From Candidatus Methylomirabilis sp. (GTDB lineage Bacteria; Methylomirabilota; Methylomirabilia; Methylomirabilales; Methylomirabilaceae): a DNA stretch of 64,000 nucleotides. Numbering within the stretch: position 1 is the first letter of the stretch; each line of letters starts with the position of its first letter. The notes beneath the pieces are model-generated. The model ran no database searches. It had not been told where the DNA came from and saw only the letters and a program-made list of their open reading frames with translations. Below are positions 7,733 to 16,321 of the stretch, piece after piece. The DNA lies in NCBI GenBank assembly GCA_002634395.1, contig NSJM01000005.1, forward strand, positions 1 to 64,000, written 5' to 3'. The translations under genes and the position numbers were made by a program.

Positions 7733-8512
7733 TTGATTGGTGATCTTCAGGTGTTTTATACGATGGACGGAAAGGGAGTGTGCATGCTTTTCATCCATGA
7801 GGTGGCAACTGATCACCGAATCTGGCACAGTCAACGTGATTACTTTTCTCATCGGTATTGGGTGATCAGTATCGATGTATTAGGACATGGACAGACGGAG
7901 TGGCCACCTATCGAGCTTTCGATCGAGCGTGAAGCGTTCCACGTCCAGCGACTCTTGACGCAGCTAGGAACTGGTCCAGCCTTTATAGTCGGCGTTTCTA
8001 TGGGCGCAGCCGTCGCTATGCGGGTGGCCCTTGACGCCCCCGCGCTGGTTCGAGGTCTTGTACTGATCAGCCCCTGGCACTATCCGAATAGCCACGTGAA
8101 GAACCTCGTAGAACGGTTGCTTCGAATGAAAGCGTCCAGGGACATGACAGACTATATGGATTTATTTCTCCGCTATGCCATGCCCTCTGCTGATGTTGAA
8201 CCGCATCTATCCAAAGCGGAGCTGCTTCGGGCTATCGGGTCGGTCCAGAACCCCAGAGCGGTGGTCGACGCGTGGACGGCATGTTTGGCGTTTGACGTCA
8301 GAAATCAGTTGGGGCAGATTCAAGCGCCAAGCCTGATAGTGGCCGGAATGAATGACCTTTTCACGCCTCCTTATCTGGCAAGGTCGGTAGCAGAGGAGCT
8401 ACCCATCAAGGAACTGGAGATCTGGGAGGGGAATGCCCATTTTCCTTTTCTGGAGAACCACGCGCGGTTTAATCGTCGACTCGAAGCGTTCATCCTTTCC
8501 CGTGCGGAGTAA
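7733..8512 (+). CDS. Alpha/beta-hydrolase-fold protein
   Basis: The 259-residue protein shows the hydrolase triad. The nucleophile elbow is GVSMGAAVAM (Ser in G-x-S-x-G), the acid is in AGMNDLFTP, and the histidine is in GNAHFPFLE. The usual HG oxyanion motif reads HEVATD here. The start is taken as TTG at 7733 because the preceding AAGGTGG and the first beta strand (IGDLQVFYTMDG) fit the family; an internal ATG at 7763 would remove that strand. Substrate is unknown. As the first gene after a sigma-54-type promoter and 14 nt before an RfaH-like gene, it is likely co-transcribed with the polysaccharide genes. Confidence 0.88.
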   Translation: MIGDLQVFYTMDGKGVCMLFIHEVATDHRIWHSQRDYFSHRYWVISIDVLGHGQTEWPPIELSIEREAFHVQRLLTQLGTGPAFIVGVSMGAAVAMRVALDAPALVRGLVLISPWHYPNSHVKNLVERLLRMKASRDMTDYMDLFLRYAMPSADVEPHLSKAELLRAIGSVQNPRAVVDAWTACLAFDVRNQLGQIQAPSLIVAGMNDLFTPPYLARSVAEELPIKELEIWEGNAHFPFLENHARFNRRLEAFILSRAE

Positions 8513-8526
8513 AGTGGAGTAAAGCG

Positions 8527-9093
8527 ATGGAGGCTGGAACGTCAGCAAGAGCAATATCTCATCGGGTCTCCGTCAGGGGTCCTATGAAGTGGTATGTGGC
8601 GTATACCAGACCCCGCCATGAGCGAGCGGTCTGCGAGCGGTTGCTGCATGAGGGCTTTGAGGCGTGGCTCGCATTGGCGATAGTGTCGCGAAGGTCGAAT
8701 GGTGGGTTACGGAAAACCTCGACCCCCCTTTTCCCCCGCCATCTCTTCGTGCGTTGCTATCTCGAGATGTACAACCACCTTGCATTGATCACGACGCCTG
8801 GGGTGATACGTCTCATGGAGGATGAGCCTGGCCGATTTCTTGTGGTTCCCGATGAGCAGATTCTTCTACTTCGGCGCCTCTGCGAGGCTGATGTGACGAT
8901 CGAGCGCGCTGTCTACCATGCCGGGCAGCGGGTCGAGGTTGTTGGTGGACCGCTTGCGGGGCTTACAGGTGTGATGCGAAAAGATCGCCCAAGCGAATTG
9001 CTTATCCCGATGCATGCGCTGAAGGAATGTGTTGCCGTGACAATCGGTGAGACGCAGATGATTCCGGTCTCAGATGTGAGTGAGAGTTCATAA
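8527..9093 (+). CDS. NusG/RfaH-like transcription antiterminator (first of two)
   Basis: This 188-residue NusG paralogue has the NGN domain from about residue 21 (KWYVAYTRPRHERAVCERLL, PLFPRHLFVRCYLEMYNHLA, TTPGVIRLMEDE). A C-terminal KOW segment follows (YHAGQRVEVVGGPLAGLTGV). Specialised NusG paralogues such as RfaH and UpxY bind elongating RNA polymerase and suppress termination in long capsule or LPS operons. A GGAG about 8 nt upstream supports the ATG at 8527; an internal ATG at 8584 is possible. Its place at the head of a run of about 36 kb fits an operon-specific elongation factor. Confidence 0.93.
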   Translation: MEAGTSARAISHRVSVRGPMKWYVAYTRPRHERAVCERLLHEGFEAWLALAIVSRRSNGGLRKTSTPLFPRHLFVRCYLEMYNHLALITTPGVIRLMEDEPGRFLVVPDEQILLLRRLCEADVTIERAVYHAGQRVEVVGGPLAGLTGVMRKDRPSELLIPMHALKECVAVTIGETQMIPVSDVSESS

Positions 9094-9222
9094 TACCGGC
9101 TTCACGCGAGATTCGACATCGGCCTGTAGGCCGGCGAGAGCTGGTTGATAACGGCAATACTGCCTGGTGATAAGGCCCAGGCCATCTGAATACGTAATCT
9201 TGAGGGTTCGATCCGAGAAAGA
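9094..9222 (+). other. Structured gap between the two NusG-like genes
   Basis: This 129-nt gap has two hairpins, CGGCC-TGTA-GGCCG (9120-9133) and GCCTGG...CCAGGC (9162-9182). RfaH-type factors are recruited at short DNA elements that form hairpins in the non-template strand, so this is a reasonable place to look for such a site. No match to the E. coli ops sequence is evident. Confidence 0.35.
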
Positions 9223-9840
9223 ATGGAACGAACCAAAGGGGGCGAAGCCTTGTCGGAATTACTCCTTACTCAGTCACCGCAGCTAAACCGTCAGCAGGAA
9301 GTATACGCAGATCATCGACCGGGCAGCAGTCCGGCAACAGGCGTGAACTGGTACGTTCTTTGGACGCATAGCCACTGCGAACGGTTGGTGCATGACCAGT
9401 TAGCGGCGAAGGGTTTTCACCTGTTTCTACCCGAACTCGAGGTATGGTCCACGCGTGGTAGTGCCAGGCATCGTGCCTGCGTCCCTATGTTCCCCGGCTA
9501 TCTCTTCCTGCGTCATGCGATCGATGCAGACAGTTACATTGAGGTCTGTAAGGCAAGGGGCCTCACGCGGATTCTTGGAGAGCGATGGGATCGGCTGGCG
9601 GTCGTTGTCGACAGGGAGATCGAGGCGATTGAAAGGGTGCTGGGCGCCCATCGGTCGGTATTGGCCTATCCCTATTTGCGGGAGGGTCAGCGGGTACGTA
9701 TCACCCGGGGACCGCTGACCGATGTTGAGGGTATCTTTGTCAGGATGAATCCCCACAAGGGTATGGTGGTCCTTTCGATCCACCTGCTCCAACGGAGCGT
9801 CGCGGTGGAGGTCGATTGTGCTTCAGTGGCCTCTGCGTAG
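9223..9840 (+). CDS. NusG/RfaH-like transcription antiterminator (second of two)
   Basis: The 205-residue protein has an N-terminal extension of about 40 residues. An NGN domain follows (NWYVLWTHSHCERLVHDQLA, RHRACVPMFPGYLFLRHAID, CKARGLTRILGERWDRLAVV), then a KOW domain (REGQRVRITRGPLTDVEGIF). It is clearly a diverged paralogue of the preceding protein rather than a recent duplicate. Two consecutive specialised NusG genes are unusual. They may act at different pause sites or oppose each other, as UpxY/UpxZ pairs do in Bacteroides, but neither resembles UpxZ. Only a weak GAGAAAG precedes the ATG. Confidence 0.92.
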   Translation: MERTKGGEALSELLLTQSPQLNRQQEVYADHRPGSSPATGVNWYVLWTHSHCERLVHDQLAAKGFHLFLPELEVWSTRGSARHRACVPMFPGYLFLRHAIDADSYIEVCKARGLTRILGERWDRLAVVVDREIEAIERVLGAHRSVLAYPYLREGQRVRITRGPLTDVEGIFVRMNPHKGMVVLSIHLLQRSVAVEVDCASVASA

Positions 9841-9942
9841 GAGCTTCAGGCGGTCGCTCACGAGACAGAGGAAGATCACGTCCTTATCGAGCGAATCCTC
9901 CGGGGCTCGGCGAGGACAATATCTGTGAAGAGGAGTGGATGC

Positions 9943-10695
9943 ATGGAGCGACATGGCGTAAGAAGTGTATGGAACCCTACACAGTCCCTGATTCTGCAGA
10001 CGTTAACCGTCTTTATTATGTTGCCTCTTCTGTGGGGCTGCGGGGCTCCCATCACTGTCCCCCCCCTCTCCCTCGAGGAGATTCCCGGCATTGAGGCGGC
10101 GGGCAACTATCCACATCAGATCTACCGAATTGAGCCGGGTGACACCGTCCGGATCCAATACACCTTCCATCGCGAAATGGATCAGGAGGATGTTGTTCGG
10201 CCTGACGGCAAGATCGCAGCTAAACTGGTAGGAGAGATCGGCGCGTCCGGTATGACACCTGAGCAGCTTCAAACGCTATTGGTCGGACGGACCGCTGACC
10301 AGCTCCGCAATCCGGAAGTGGTAGTGAGCATCACCCGCTTTGGCGAAAAAAACGTGTTTGTCGGAGGGGAGGTTGGAAGGCCGGGGTTGGTTCCCTACCG
10401 GAGGGGATTATCCCCCCTGCAGGCGATCATCGCAGCGGGCGGTTTTAAGACGACGGCCCGACTCGACAGCGTTATCCTTATCCGCACACGAGAAGGTGAT
10501 GAGTTTGTGAGCCGCAAACTCAATCTGGCGGCAACGGTCACTGACGGCACCAAAGAACCGATCTCCCTCGCCCCGCATGACGTTGTGTATGTGCCACGAA
10601 CCCCTATTGCGGAGGCGAATCTCTGGGTTACGCAACATATTACAGAGCTGATCCCTTTCGTGGGCAAAGCAGGGGCCTCCGGTCGGTTTCCATAG
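9943..10695 (+). CDS. Polysaccharide export lipoprotein, Wza-like (Poly_export and SLBB)
   Basis: The 250-residue protein begins with a lipoprotein signal ending in LLWGC, so it should be lipidated at Cys and anchored in the outer membrane. The Poly_export domain (YRIEPGDTVRIQYTFHREMD, VRPDGKIAAKLVGEIGASGM) and one SLBB domain (FVGGEVGRPGLVPYRRGLSP) follow. It forms the outer-membrane channel for the exported polymer. The ATG at 9943 has AGGAG 7 nt upstream and is preferred to an in-frame GTG at 9925. At 250 residues it is short compared with E. coli Wza and resembles the compact exosortase-cluster version. Confidence 0.93.
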   Translation: MERHGVRSVWNPTQSLILQTLTVFIMLPLLWGCGAPITVPPLSLEEIPGIEAAGNYPHQIYRIEPGDTVRIQYTFHREMDQEDVVRPDGKIAAKLVGEIGASGMTPEQLQTLLVGRTADQLRNPEVVVSITRFGEKNVFVGGEVGRPGLVPYRRGLSPLQAIIAAGGFKTTARLDSVILIRTREGDEFVSRKLNLAATVTDGTKEPISLAPHDVVYVPRTPIAEANLWVTQHITELIPFVGKAGASGRFP

Positions 10696-10833
10696 ATGAT
10701 AGGCCTATACACAATGACTCAACTTAGCCCCCAATATGGAGCATCCCACATGTCGTGCGAGAGCCGGTTAGTGGAGAAGCACCCGAAGCTGTCGCTCGTG
10801 ACCGCTATCGCGCTCCTTAGGTCGTTGTATTAA
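10696..10833 (+). other. Short gap with a possible 39-codon leader ORF
   Basis: An open frame from ATG 10714 runs to a TAA that directly abuts the next gene's ATG (10834), an arrangement that could couple translation. It lacks a Shine-Dalgarno and has no recognisable relatives. The downstream gene also lacks a clear ribosome site, which is the only argument in favour of this small ORF. Confidence 0.25.
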
Positions 10834-12666
10834 ATGTACACCGCGTACTTCGGCTTTCAAGAGAAGCCCTTTACCGTTACTCCGGACCCGCGATTTTTCT
10901 TTCCCAATCCTGTATACCATGAGGCATATTCCACCCTGCTATACGGGATTCGCGAACGCAAGGGCTTTATGCTGTTGAGCGGTGAGGTTGGGACCGGTAA
11001 GACGACTCTCCTCCGACGATTGATGAACAACCTGGAGGTGAGCGTCCGCTTCGTATTTTTTTACAATACCACCCTAACCTTTGAAGAGCTTGTAAGCTTT
11101 ACCTGTGGGGAGCTTGGGCTGTCGGTGAAAGATGGTGGACGACTTTCGAAAATCCAGGCGTTGAACGAATTTTTGATTGAGCAGTTAAAAAAAGGAGGAA
11201 CAGGAGTCCTCCTGATCGACGAAGCGCAGAACCTACGAGACGAAGTACTGGAAAGTCTCCGGCTACTTTCGAATCTCGAGACCGCCAGTGAAAAACTTAT
11301 CCAAATTGTGCTGGTTGGACAACCCGAGCTTGAGATGAAGCTTGATCAACCCAACCTCCGCCAACTGAAACAGCGCGTTGCCCTTCGGTGTCGGCTTGAC
11401 AGTCTTAAGGAGCGGGAAGTGGGTCCCTTTATCGACTATCGGCTTCGTACAGTCGGCTATGAACGCCAGGATCTTTTTCTCCCAGAGGCCATTCAGCGCG
11501 TAGCGCGGTACTCGAAAGGCATCCCGAGATTGATCAATATCATCTGCGATAACGCCTTACTGATCGCCTACGGGACCTCCCGAAAGACCGTCTCTGCTGA
11601 GATCATCGAGGAGGTAGCCCTTGATCTGCGGTTGAAAGAGGAAGAAGCTATCCACGCTGTCGCTGTAGAGGATACGCCTCTTTCTGTGAATTCTCCGCTT
11701 CCTCCCTGTGAAACTGAAGATATGCAGTGTCCGGCCCAGGAACCTGTTCAGGGACAGAAACAGCGCACGCCGATGCGCTTGACCCGAGTTGGGATCGGGA
11801 TCTTTATGGCGCTTCTTCTTTTTGCCGGTGGAGCGTCTGTCATGAACCCCGCGCAAACCGAGGATCGTCTTTCGAGTTCGCGCCTCAAGGTCGAAGCATT
11901 GCTTGGGATCGTTGGAAATGGTCTTGAATCTTTTACGAATAATCTTTACGTATGGCGTACAGGTCTCCTCGTCGGCGAAGCCGAATCGAAGAAGACTCAA
12001 ACGTCTTCCAGCTCCGAATCTACGGCTGAACTTGGACCGAAGCCTTCCGAACAGGCTCAGCCGACCCCCTCCCCGGACCTCTCTCATCAGCAAAGTTCGT
12101 CGCTCCTTGGCCCTCATCTGCCGACTGAGGTGGAAGAGACGGGTGAAACGAAGAAAGAAGTTCCGAGCCGATTATTACGCCCAGCGCCGACTCTTCCTGC
12201 GGCAGGCGAATGGAAGGACCGGCCAATCGTGGTTCAATACGGTACCACTATCTCTGAACTTGTCTCTCAGGTGTATGGCGGTTACAACACCCTGGCTATT
12301 GATCTGGTAAACGAATTTAACCCTCATATTGAAAACCTCAACTGGGTGAAAGCGGGAGAGAGGCTCTGGCTTCCTACCCTTACGCGAGACACCTTACTGC
12401 GTCGAGACAAGAACGACCACTATCGTCTGATCCTGGCATCGCCCATGAAAACGGAGGAGGCGAGTGCGCTTCAGAAGATCCTGCGACAGAAAGGATATGA
12501 CGCAGTCATACTACCTCGAAGAGTTGCGGATGATCTCACCTTATACCGAGTGGAAATCGGCGGCCTGAAAAACCTTGAAGCGGCTGATCACATATGCCGC
12601 ATTACCATAGCGAAGTGCTGGATGTCGGTAACTGAGGATGTACGTCTGGGGGGCAAAAATGAGTAG
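10834..12666 (+). CDS. ExeA/GspA-like AAA+ ATPase with C-terminal LysM/SPOR-like region
   Basis: The 610-residue protein opens with YTAYFGFQEKPFTVTPDPRF, the signature of the ExeA-type ATPases found in exosortase-A polysaccharide clusters. Walker A is GEVGTGKTT, Walker B is GVLLIDEAQNL, and VGQPELEMKL follows. A single membrane segment (IGIFMALLLFAGGASV) lies near residues 320-340. The C-terminal part holds a LysM-like stretch (GTTISELVSQVYGGYNTLAI) and a SPOR-like stretch (YRLILASPMKTEEASALQKI). It probably couples cytoplasmic ATP hydrolysis to assembly of the export machinery in the periplasm. Its 3' end overlaps the next gene by 8 nt. Confidence 0.92.
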   Translation: MYTAYFGFQEKPFTVTPDPRFFFPNPVYHEAYSTLLYGIRERKGFMLLSGEVGTGKTTLLRRLMNNLEVSVRFVFFYNTTLTFEELVSFTCGELGLSVKDGGRLSKIQALNEFLIEQLKKGGTGVLLIDEAQNLRDEVLESLRLLSNLETASEKLIQIVLVGQPELEMKLDQPNLRQLKQRVALRCRLDSLKEREVGPFIDYRLRTVGYERQDLFLPEAIQRVARYSKGIPRLINIICDNALLIAYGTSRKTVSAEIIEEVALDLRLKEEEAIHAVAVEDTPLSVNSPLPPCETEDMQCPAQEPVQGQKQRTPMRLTRVGIGIFMALLLFAGGASVMNPAQTEDRLSSSRLKVEALLGIVGNGLESFTNNLYVWRTGLLVGEAESKKTQTSSSSESTAELGPKPSEQAQPTPSPDLSHQQSSSLLGPHLPTEVEETGETKKEVPSRLLRPAPTLPAAGEWKDRPIVVQYGTTISELVSQVYGGYNTLAIDLVNEFNPHIENLNWVKAGERLWLPTLTRDTLLRRDKNDHYRLILASPMKTEEASALQKILRQKGYDAVILPRRVADDLTLYRVEIGGLKNLEAADHICRITIAKCWMSVTEDVRLGGKNE

Positions 12667-13426
12667 GACATACGATGCCTTGAAGAAGGCCGAGGCGGAG
12701 AAGGCAGGCGGGCGGAACGGTTCTCTTCTGCCTCCAGATCCTGTCATCTCGCCACCTTCAACAGCTCCGAGATCACCCAGGGTCAGCATGACACTCGATC
12801 CCTCTATTGAGGAGGAATATCAGAAACTGCGCGGCAATCTGTTTGCCAGACCTGGGAAAGACGGTCTACGTACGGTGATGCTTGTGTCGTCGAGTCACGG
12901 CGAAGGAGTCACAACGACTTCTACTATTCTGGCCTCGGTTCTTGCCAGAGCCGGTGCAGGTGAAGTCGTCCTGATCGATGCGAACCTGAGAACCCCCTCA
13001 TACCATGATCTCTTCACAGCCTCCGGCTCAACCAAAGGGCTCACCGATCTCCTGACAAACGGGGTTGGGCCGAAAGACCTTGTCTGGCCGACTTTCATCC
13101 CAAACCTCTCGGTGATCAAATCCGGCCGTCCTCTCCCGAGCCCCTCGCATCTCTATCAAGGGCGCATCGTAGAACTGCTGGCCCAACTGCGCAAGGATTT
13201 CCGCTACATCATCCTTGATTGTGCCCCGGTGAAAGACTACTCCGACTCGTCCTTCCTTGCCCCTAAGGTTGATGGGATTGTCCTGGTTATCCGGGCAGAG
13301 CAGACCAGAATCGAAACGGCCATTAAAACCAAGCGCCAACTCGAATGGGCGGGGGGGCAAATCATCGGGGCCGTTTTGAACAGAAAGAAAAACTACATTC
13401 CCATGGTGATTGAACGCCTTTTGTAA
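12659..13426 (+). CDS. CpsD/CapB-like P-loop ATPase, probably not an active tyrosine kinase
   Basis: The 255-residue protein has the fold of BY-kinases that partner Wzz proteins. It has SRTYDALKKAEAEK at the N-terminus, a Walker A' of VVLIDANLRTPSYHDLF, and a Walker B of YIILDCAPVKDYSD. The Walker A reads SSHGEGVTTT, with valine near residue 84 where the ATP-binding lysine is expected. The tyrosine-rich C-terminal tail is missing; the protein ends NRKKNYIPMVIERLL with one tyrosine. Autophosphorylation is therefore doubtful and the protein may be a structural or regulatory partner. Start at 12659 is supported by a G-rich stretch before the ATG and by family alignment. Confidence 0.88.
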   Translation: MSRTYDALKKAEAEKAGGRNGSLLPPDPVISPPSTAPRSPRVSMTLDPSIEEEYQKLRGNLFARPGKDGLRTVMLVSSSHGEGVTTTSTILASVLARAGAGEVVLIDANLRTPSYHDLFTASGSTKGLTDLLTNGVGPKDLVWPTFIPNLSVIKSGRPLPSPSHLYQGRIVELLAQLRKDFRYIILDCAPVKDYSDSSFLAPKVDGIVLVIRAEQTRIETAIKTKRQLEWAGGQIIGAVLNRKKNYIPMVIERLL

Positions 13427-13449
13427 CGTTTTTCGCGAAAGGAATCCCT

Positions 13450-14865
13450 ATGGAGACGAGTGAGCGATCCTACCCGGAGAGGACTCAAGATCATCACGAT
13501 CTTGAGCTGTTTCGCAAGAGGACTCAGGATAATCGCGATCCTGAACTTTCTCGCAACATCCTGAATATCCTCTTCAAATGGAAGCGGTTGATCCTGACCT
13601 GTCTTGTAGCTGTTATTGTCCCTGTACTCATTGTTACCTTGCTGAGACCTCCTCAGTATCAAGTCGCCACCAAGATCTTCCTAAAGACCTTGCGCGCTGA
13701 GGTCGCCCTTACACCTGCGGGACCGGAGCGGATCCTCAACTCGTCCATCACCCCCCAGGTGATCAATTCTGAGATCGCGATTTTGAAAAGTGCGGATCTG
13801 ATCCACAAGGCTGTGGAAAAGTCCAACTATCCTCTCCTGACTAACGGCGAAAATGGATCGGCGGCCCAGAAAGAGCGAGCATTCCAGTCTCTCCGAGCAC
13901 GCATCAATATTACTCCCGTCCCTGAGTCGAATGTGATTGAGGTCGGCTTCCAAGATCAGGATCCCAATCAGGCGGCGCAATTCCTCAATACGTTGGCCGC
14001 GCTGTATCTTGAGAAACATGCGACGGTCCACAGGGGTGGCAACAATACGATCGAATTCTTTGAGGAACAGGCCGCCGTTTATAAAACCAGATTCGACAAG
14101 ACCAGCGAGACCCTCAAGCAGTTTCAGGAGAAGAATCAGATCATCGACCTGAGCCAGGAAATGTCGCAGAATCTCGATCAACGCTCCAAGCTCGAGGAGA
14201 TGCTCAAGCAGATCCAGGCCGAAATCGAAGCAGGAGAGAATGGGATTGGAACCCTTGAACAGCAAGTGAAACAGCCGCCGGATCAGGTCTCAACGCAGAC
14301 AACAGTGATGATTAGCCCAGACGCAACCTCAATCAGTTCAAAACTTATCGAGCTTGAACGGCAACGAAATGAACTTCTCCAGCGTTACACGCCCAAAAGC
14401 CGTTTCGTGCTGGATAAGGAAAACGAAATCGCGGCCCTAAAGAGGGCGGCCCTCGATTCCCTCAAGGCCAAAAGAAGGACCATTCTCCAGGAGATTGCTC
14501 CCCACCAGGTACGGCTTAAGGTCCTCAAAAATCATAGCTTCGACTTGGGGCGACTCCGGAAGGAATTCGACACGGCCCGCGACACCTACCTTCTCTATCA
14601 GCAAAAGGGCGAAGAGGCCCGCATCTCTCAAGCGATGGACAAAGAAAAGATCATCAATGTGGGGATCATTCAAGAGGCCTTCCCGCCTGTTCTCCCATTG
14701 GGCAGAGGCCTGATAATGGCCCTAGCCCTGGCGGCAATCTCCGGCCTGGTCCTGGGCGTGGGGAGCGTATTTGCCCTGGAGTTTCTTAACGTCACCATCA
14801 AACACGAAGATGATGTCGAGCGATTTCTTGAGGTTCCGGTCCTCGCGACGATCCGCCAGTTCTAA
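13450..14865 (+). CDS. Wzz-type polysaccharide chain-length/co-polymerase protein
   Basis: The 471-residue inner-membrane protein has a first transmembrane segment near residues 48-66 (LILTCLVAVIVPVLIVTLL). A Wzz domain follows (YQVATKIFLKTLRAEVAL). A long periplasmic coiled coil spans about 190-400 and is rich in Q, E and K. A second membrane segment lies near the C-terminus (GLIMALALAAISGLVLGVGS). Such proteins set chain length and bridge to the outer-membrane exporter. It follows the CpsD-like gene by 23 nt, the usual partner arrangement. The N-terminus contains a short internal repeat (R-TQDHHDLELFRK / R-TQDNRDPELSRN). Confidence 0.93.
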   Translation: METSERSYPERTQDHHDLELFRKRTQDNRDPELSRNILNILFKWKRLILTCLVAVIVPVLIVTLLRPPQYQVATKIFLKTLRAEVALTPAGPERILNSSITPQVINSEIAILKSADLIHKAVEKSNYPLLTNGENGSAAQKERAFQSLRARINITPVPESNVIEVGFQDQDPNQAAQFLNTLAALYLEKHATVHRGGNNTIEFFEEQAAVYKTRFDKTSETLKQFQEKNQIIDLSQEMSQNLDQRSKLEEMLKQIQAEIEAGENGIGTLEQQVKQPPDQVSTQTTVMISPDATSISSKLIELERQRNELLQRYTPKSRFVLDKENEIAALKRAALDSLKAKRRTILQEIAPHQVRLKVLKNHSFDLGRLRKEFDTARDTYLLYQQKGEEARISQAMDKEKIINVGIIQEAFPPVLPLGRGLIMALALAAISGLVLGVGSVFALEFLNVTIKHEDDVERFLEVPVLATIRQF

Positions 14866-14896
14866 GACTATTCAGAGATAGCTCACGTAACCCACA

Positions 14897-16321
14897 ATGC
14901 AGATTTCAGTTTCCAGAAATGTCCCTATGGAGCCGTGGCTTCTTGCGGGAGTGGGGTTATGCCTCACTCTACTTATCGGCGGCGTGGTGTACCTGGGGAG
15001 CCCGGTACTTGTACCGGTCCTGATCACGGCCCTGTTGGTAGGGTGCCTTATCCTGTTCCGACCGGATGTTGGAGTCCTTCTCCTGTTCGCTACGATGCTG
15101 TTCAAGTACCCGAAATTCCTCGAAGGATCAGGCTGGCTGACGATCAATAATCTTCTGGGATTGATGTTAAGCGCGATACTCCTGGCCACTATCGCTGTTC
15201 GGAAACAGCTCTGGTTCCTCAAAGTACGGCAAGTCCAGTTGTTCCTTCTGATCGGACTGGTCATCTTCCTTAACTGGCTTGTTGTTGGTCGCATAGAGGC
15301 GCCCGCTTATCTGAGTCGCTTCGATCTGACCGGAGACACTGTGGAGCGCTATATCACGCGACTTTCCTTCTTGATCTTCTTTGTCGCCTTTATCCGGACC
15401 TCGCGTCAGCTCCTGCTGGTAACCGCCATGTTACTCGTCGCCATCTTTCTGACCATTCCGGACGCCATCTCGCACTCGCTGACAGCCACCGGAGCAGTTG
15501 CTGGAAAAGTGGAAAGGCTCCGGGCAACGGCAACTGTCGGGATCGAGGCGGCGAGGAACGCAAATTACCTGGCCTTTATCTGCCTCATGGGGATCACTCT
15601 TGTTTGGTTTGCGCTTGCGGAGCACCGGGGAACGTTGCTCCGTCTCTTGGGAGGCATGGCGATTCTTCCCCTGGTATTGGCCATTTTTCTGAGCGGCTCA
15701 CGGGGAGGCGTGATTAACCTGACACTTCTCCCCTTCCTCCTTTTAGGCCAGAGCGGCATGCGACGGGGTCGAGCCGTAGCGGTGGTTGTTCTGCTAGTTC
15801 TCTCCGTGAGCATGAGCCTTGTTCTCGTCCCTCAGTCCATACGCCATCGTCTCGGTACCTTCTTACCAACATACGAAGATGATGCGGTATCCCAATCAAC
15901 CGAACTCCGTCTGTTGATGCAGAACTTAGGGCTGAACCGGTTTTGGGAGAGCCCGATCGTAGGGGTGGGGATCGGGAATGTCCGATGGATGAATGCGATG
16001 GATCCCGCCTCCGGTGGAATACCCCTGGCCGCCCACAACGCCTACCTTCTCGCCCTTGCAGAAGGAGGAGTCATCCTCCTCGGTGCGTACCTTCTGCTGT
16101 TTTGGCAGACGTTTCGAGACCTTGGAAACACTCTCACACTGGCCGCGCTGATCCCCGATGTAAACCTCAAATGGCTGGTCCTGGCGACCAGGACCAATCT
16201 TATCCTCCTCCTGGTCTTCTCCATCTTTACGGACACCTGGAAGGAGTTCTGGTTTTTCATTATTGTGGGAACTACGGCGGTACTCTCTCAACTCTACCAA
16301 AAGGCTGCAGAACGCTCATGA
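14897..16321 (+). CDS. O-antigen ligase/polymerase family membrane protein (Wzy_C)
   Basis: This 474-residue polytopic protein has about a dozen hydrophobic segments. Family motifs include FLSGSRGGVINL and AHNAYLLALAEGGVILLG, with the histidine and glutamate that characterise WaaL/Wzy-type enzymes. It would join repeat units on the periplasmic face, acting as polymerase, or ligate the finished chain. Because it sits directly after Wzz and no other Wzy candidate is seen, the polymerase role is more likely. The stop overlaps the next start as ATGA. Confidence 0.9.
   Translation: MQISVSRNVPMEPWLLAGVGLCLTLLIGGVVYLGSPVLVPVLITALLVGCLILFRPDVGVLLLFATMLFKYPKFLEGSGWLTINNLLGLMLSAILLATIAVRKQLWFLKVRQVQLFLLIGLVIFLNWLVVGRIEAPAYLSRFDLTGDTVERYITRLSFLIFFVAFIRTSRQLLLVTAMLLVAIFLTIPDAISHSLTATGAVAGKVERLRATATVGIEAARNANYLAFICLMGITLVWFALAEHRGTLLRLLGGMAILPLVLAIFLSGSRGGVINLTLLPFLLLGQSGMRRGRAVAVVVLLVLSVSMSLVLVPQSIRHRLGTFLPTYEDDAVSQSTELRLLMQNLGLNRFWESPIVGVGIGNVRWMNAMDPASGGIPLAAHNAYLLALAEGGVILLGAYLLLFWQTFRDLGNTLTLAALIPDVNLKWLVLATRTNLILLLVFSIFTDTWKEFWFFIIVGTTAVLSQLYQKAAERS

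Noticed and set aside
15943-16317. N-terminal extension of the first GT4 glycosyltransferase
   Set aside because: The stretch is open but overlaps the O-antigen ligase gene in another frame, and homology starts exactly at ATG 16318, which overlaps the ligase stop.
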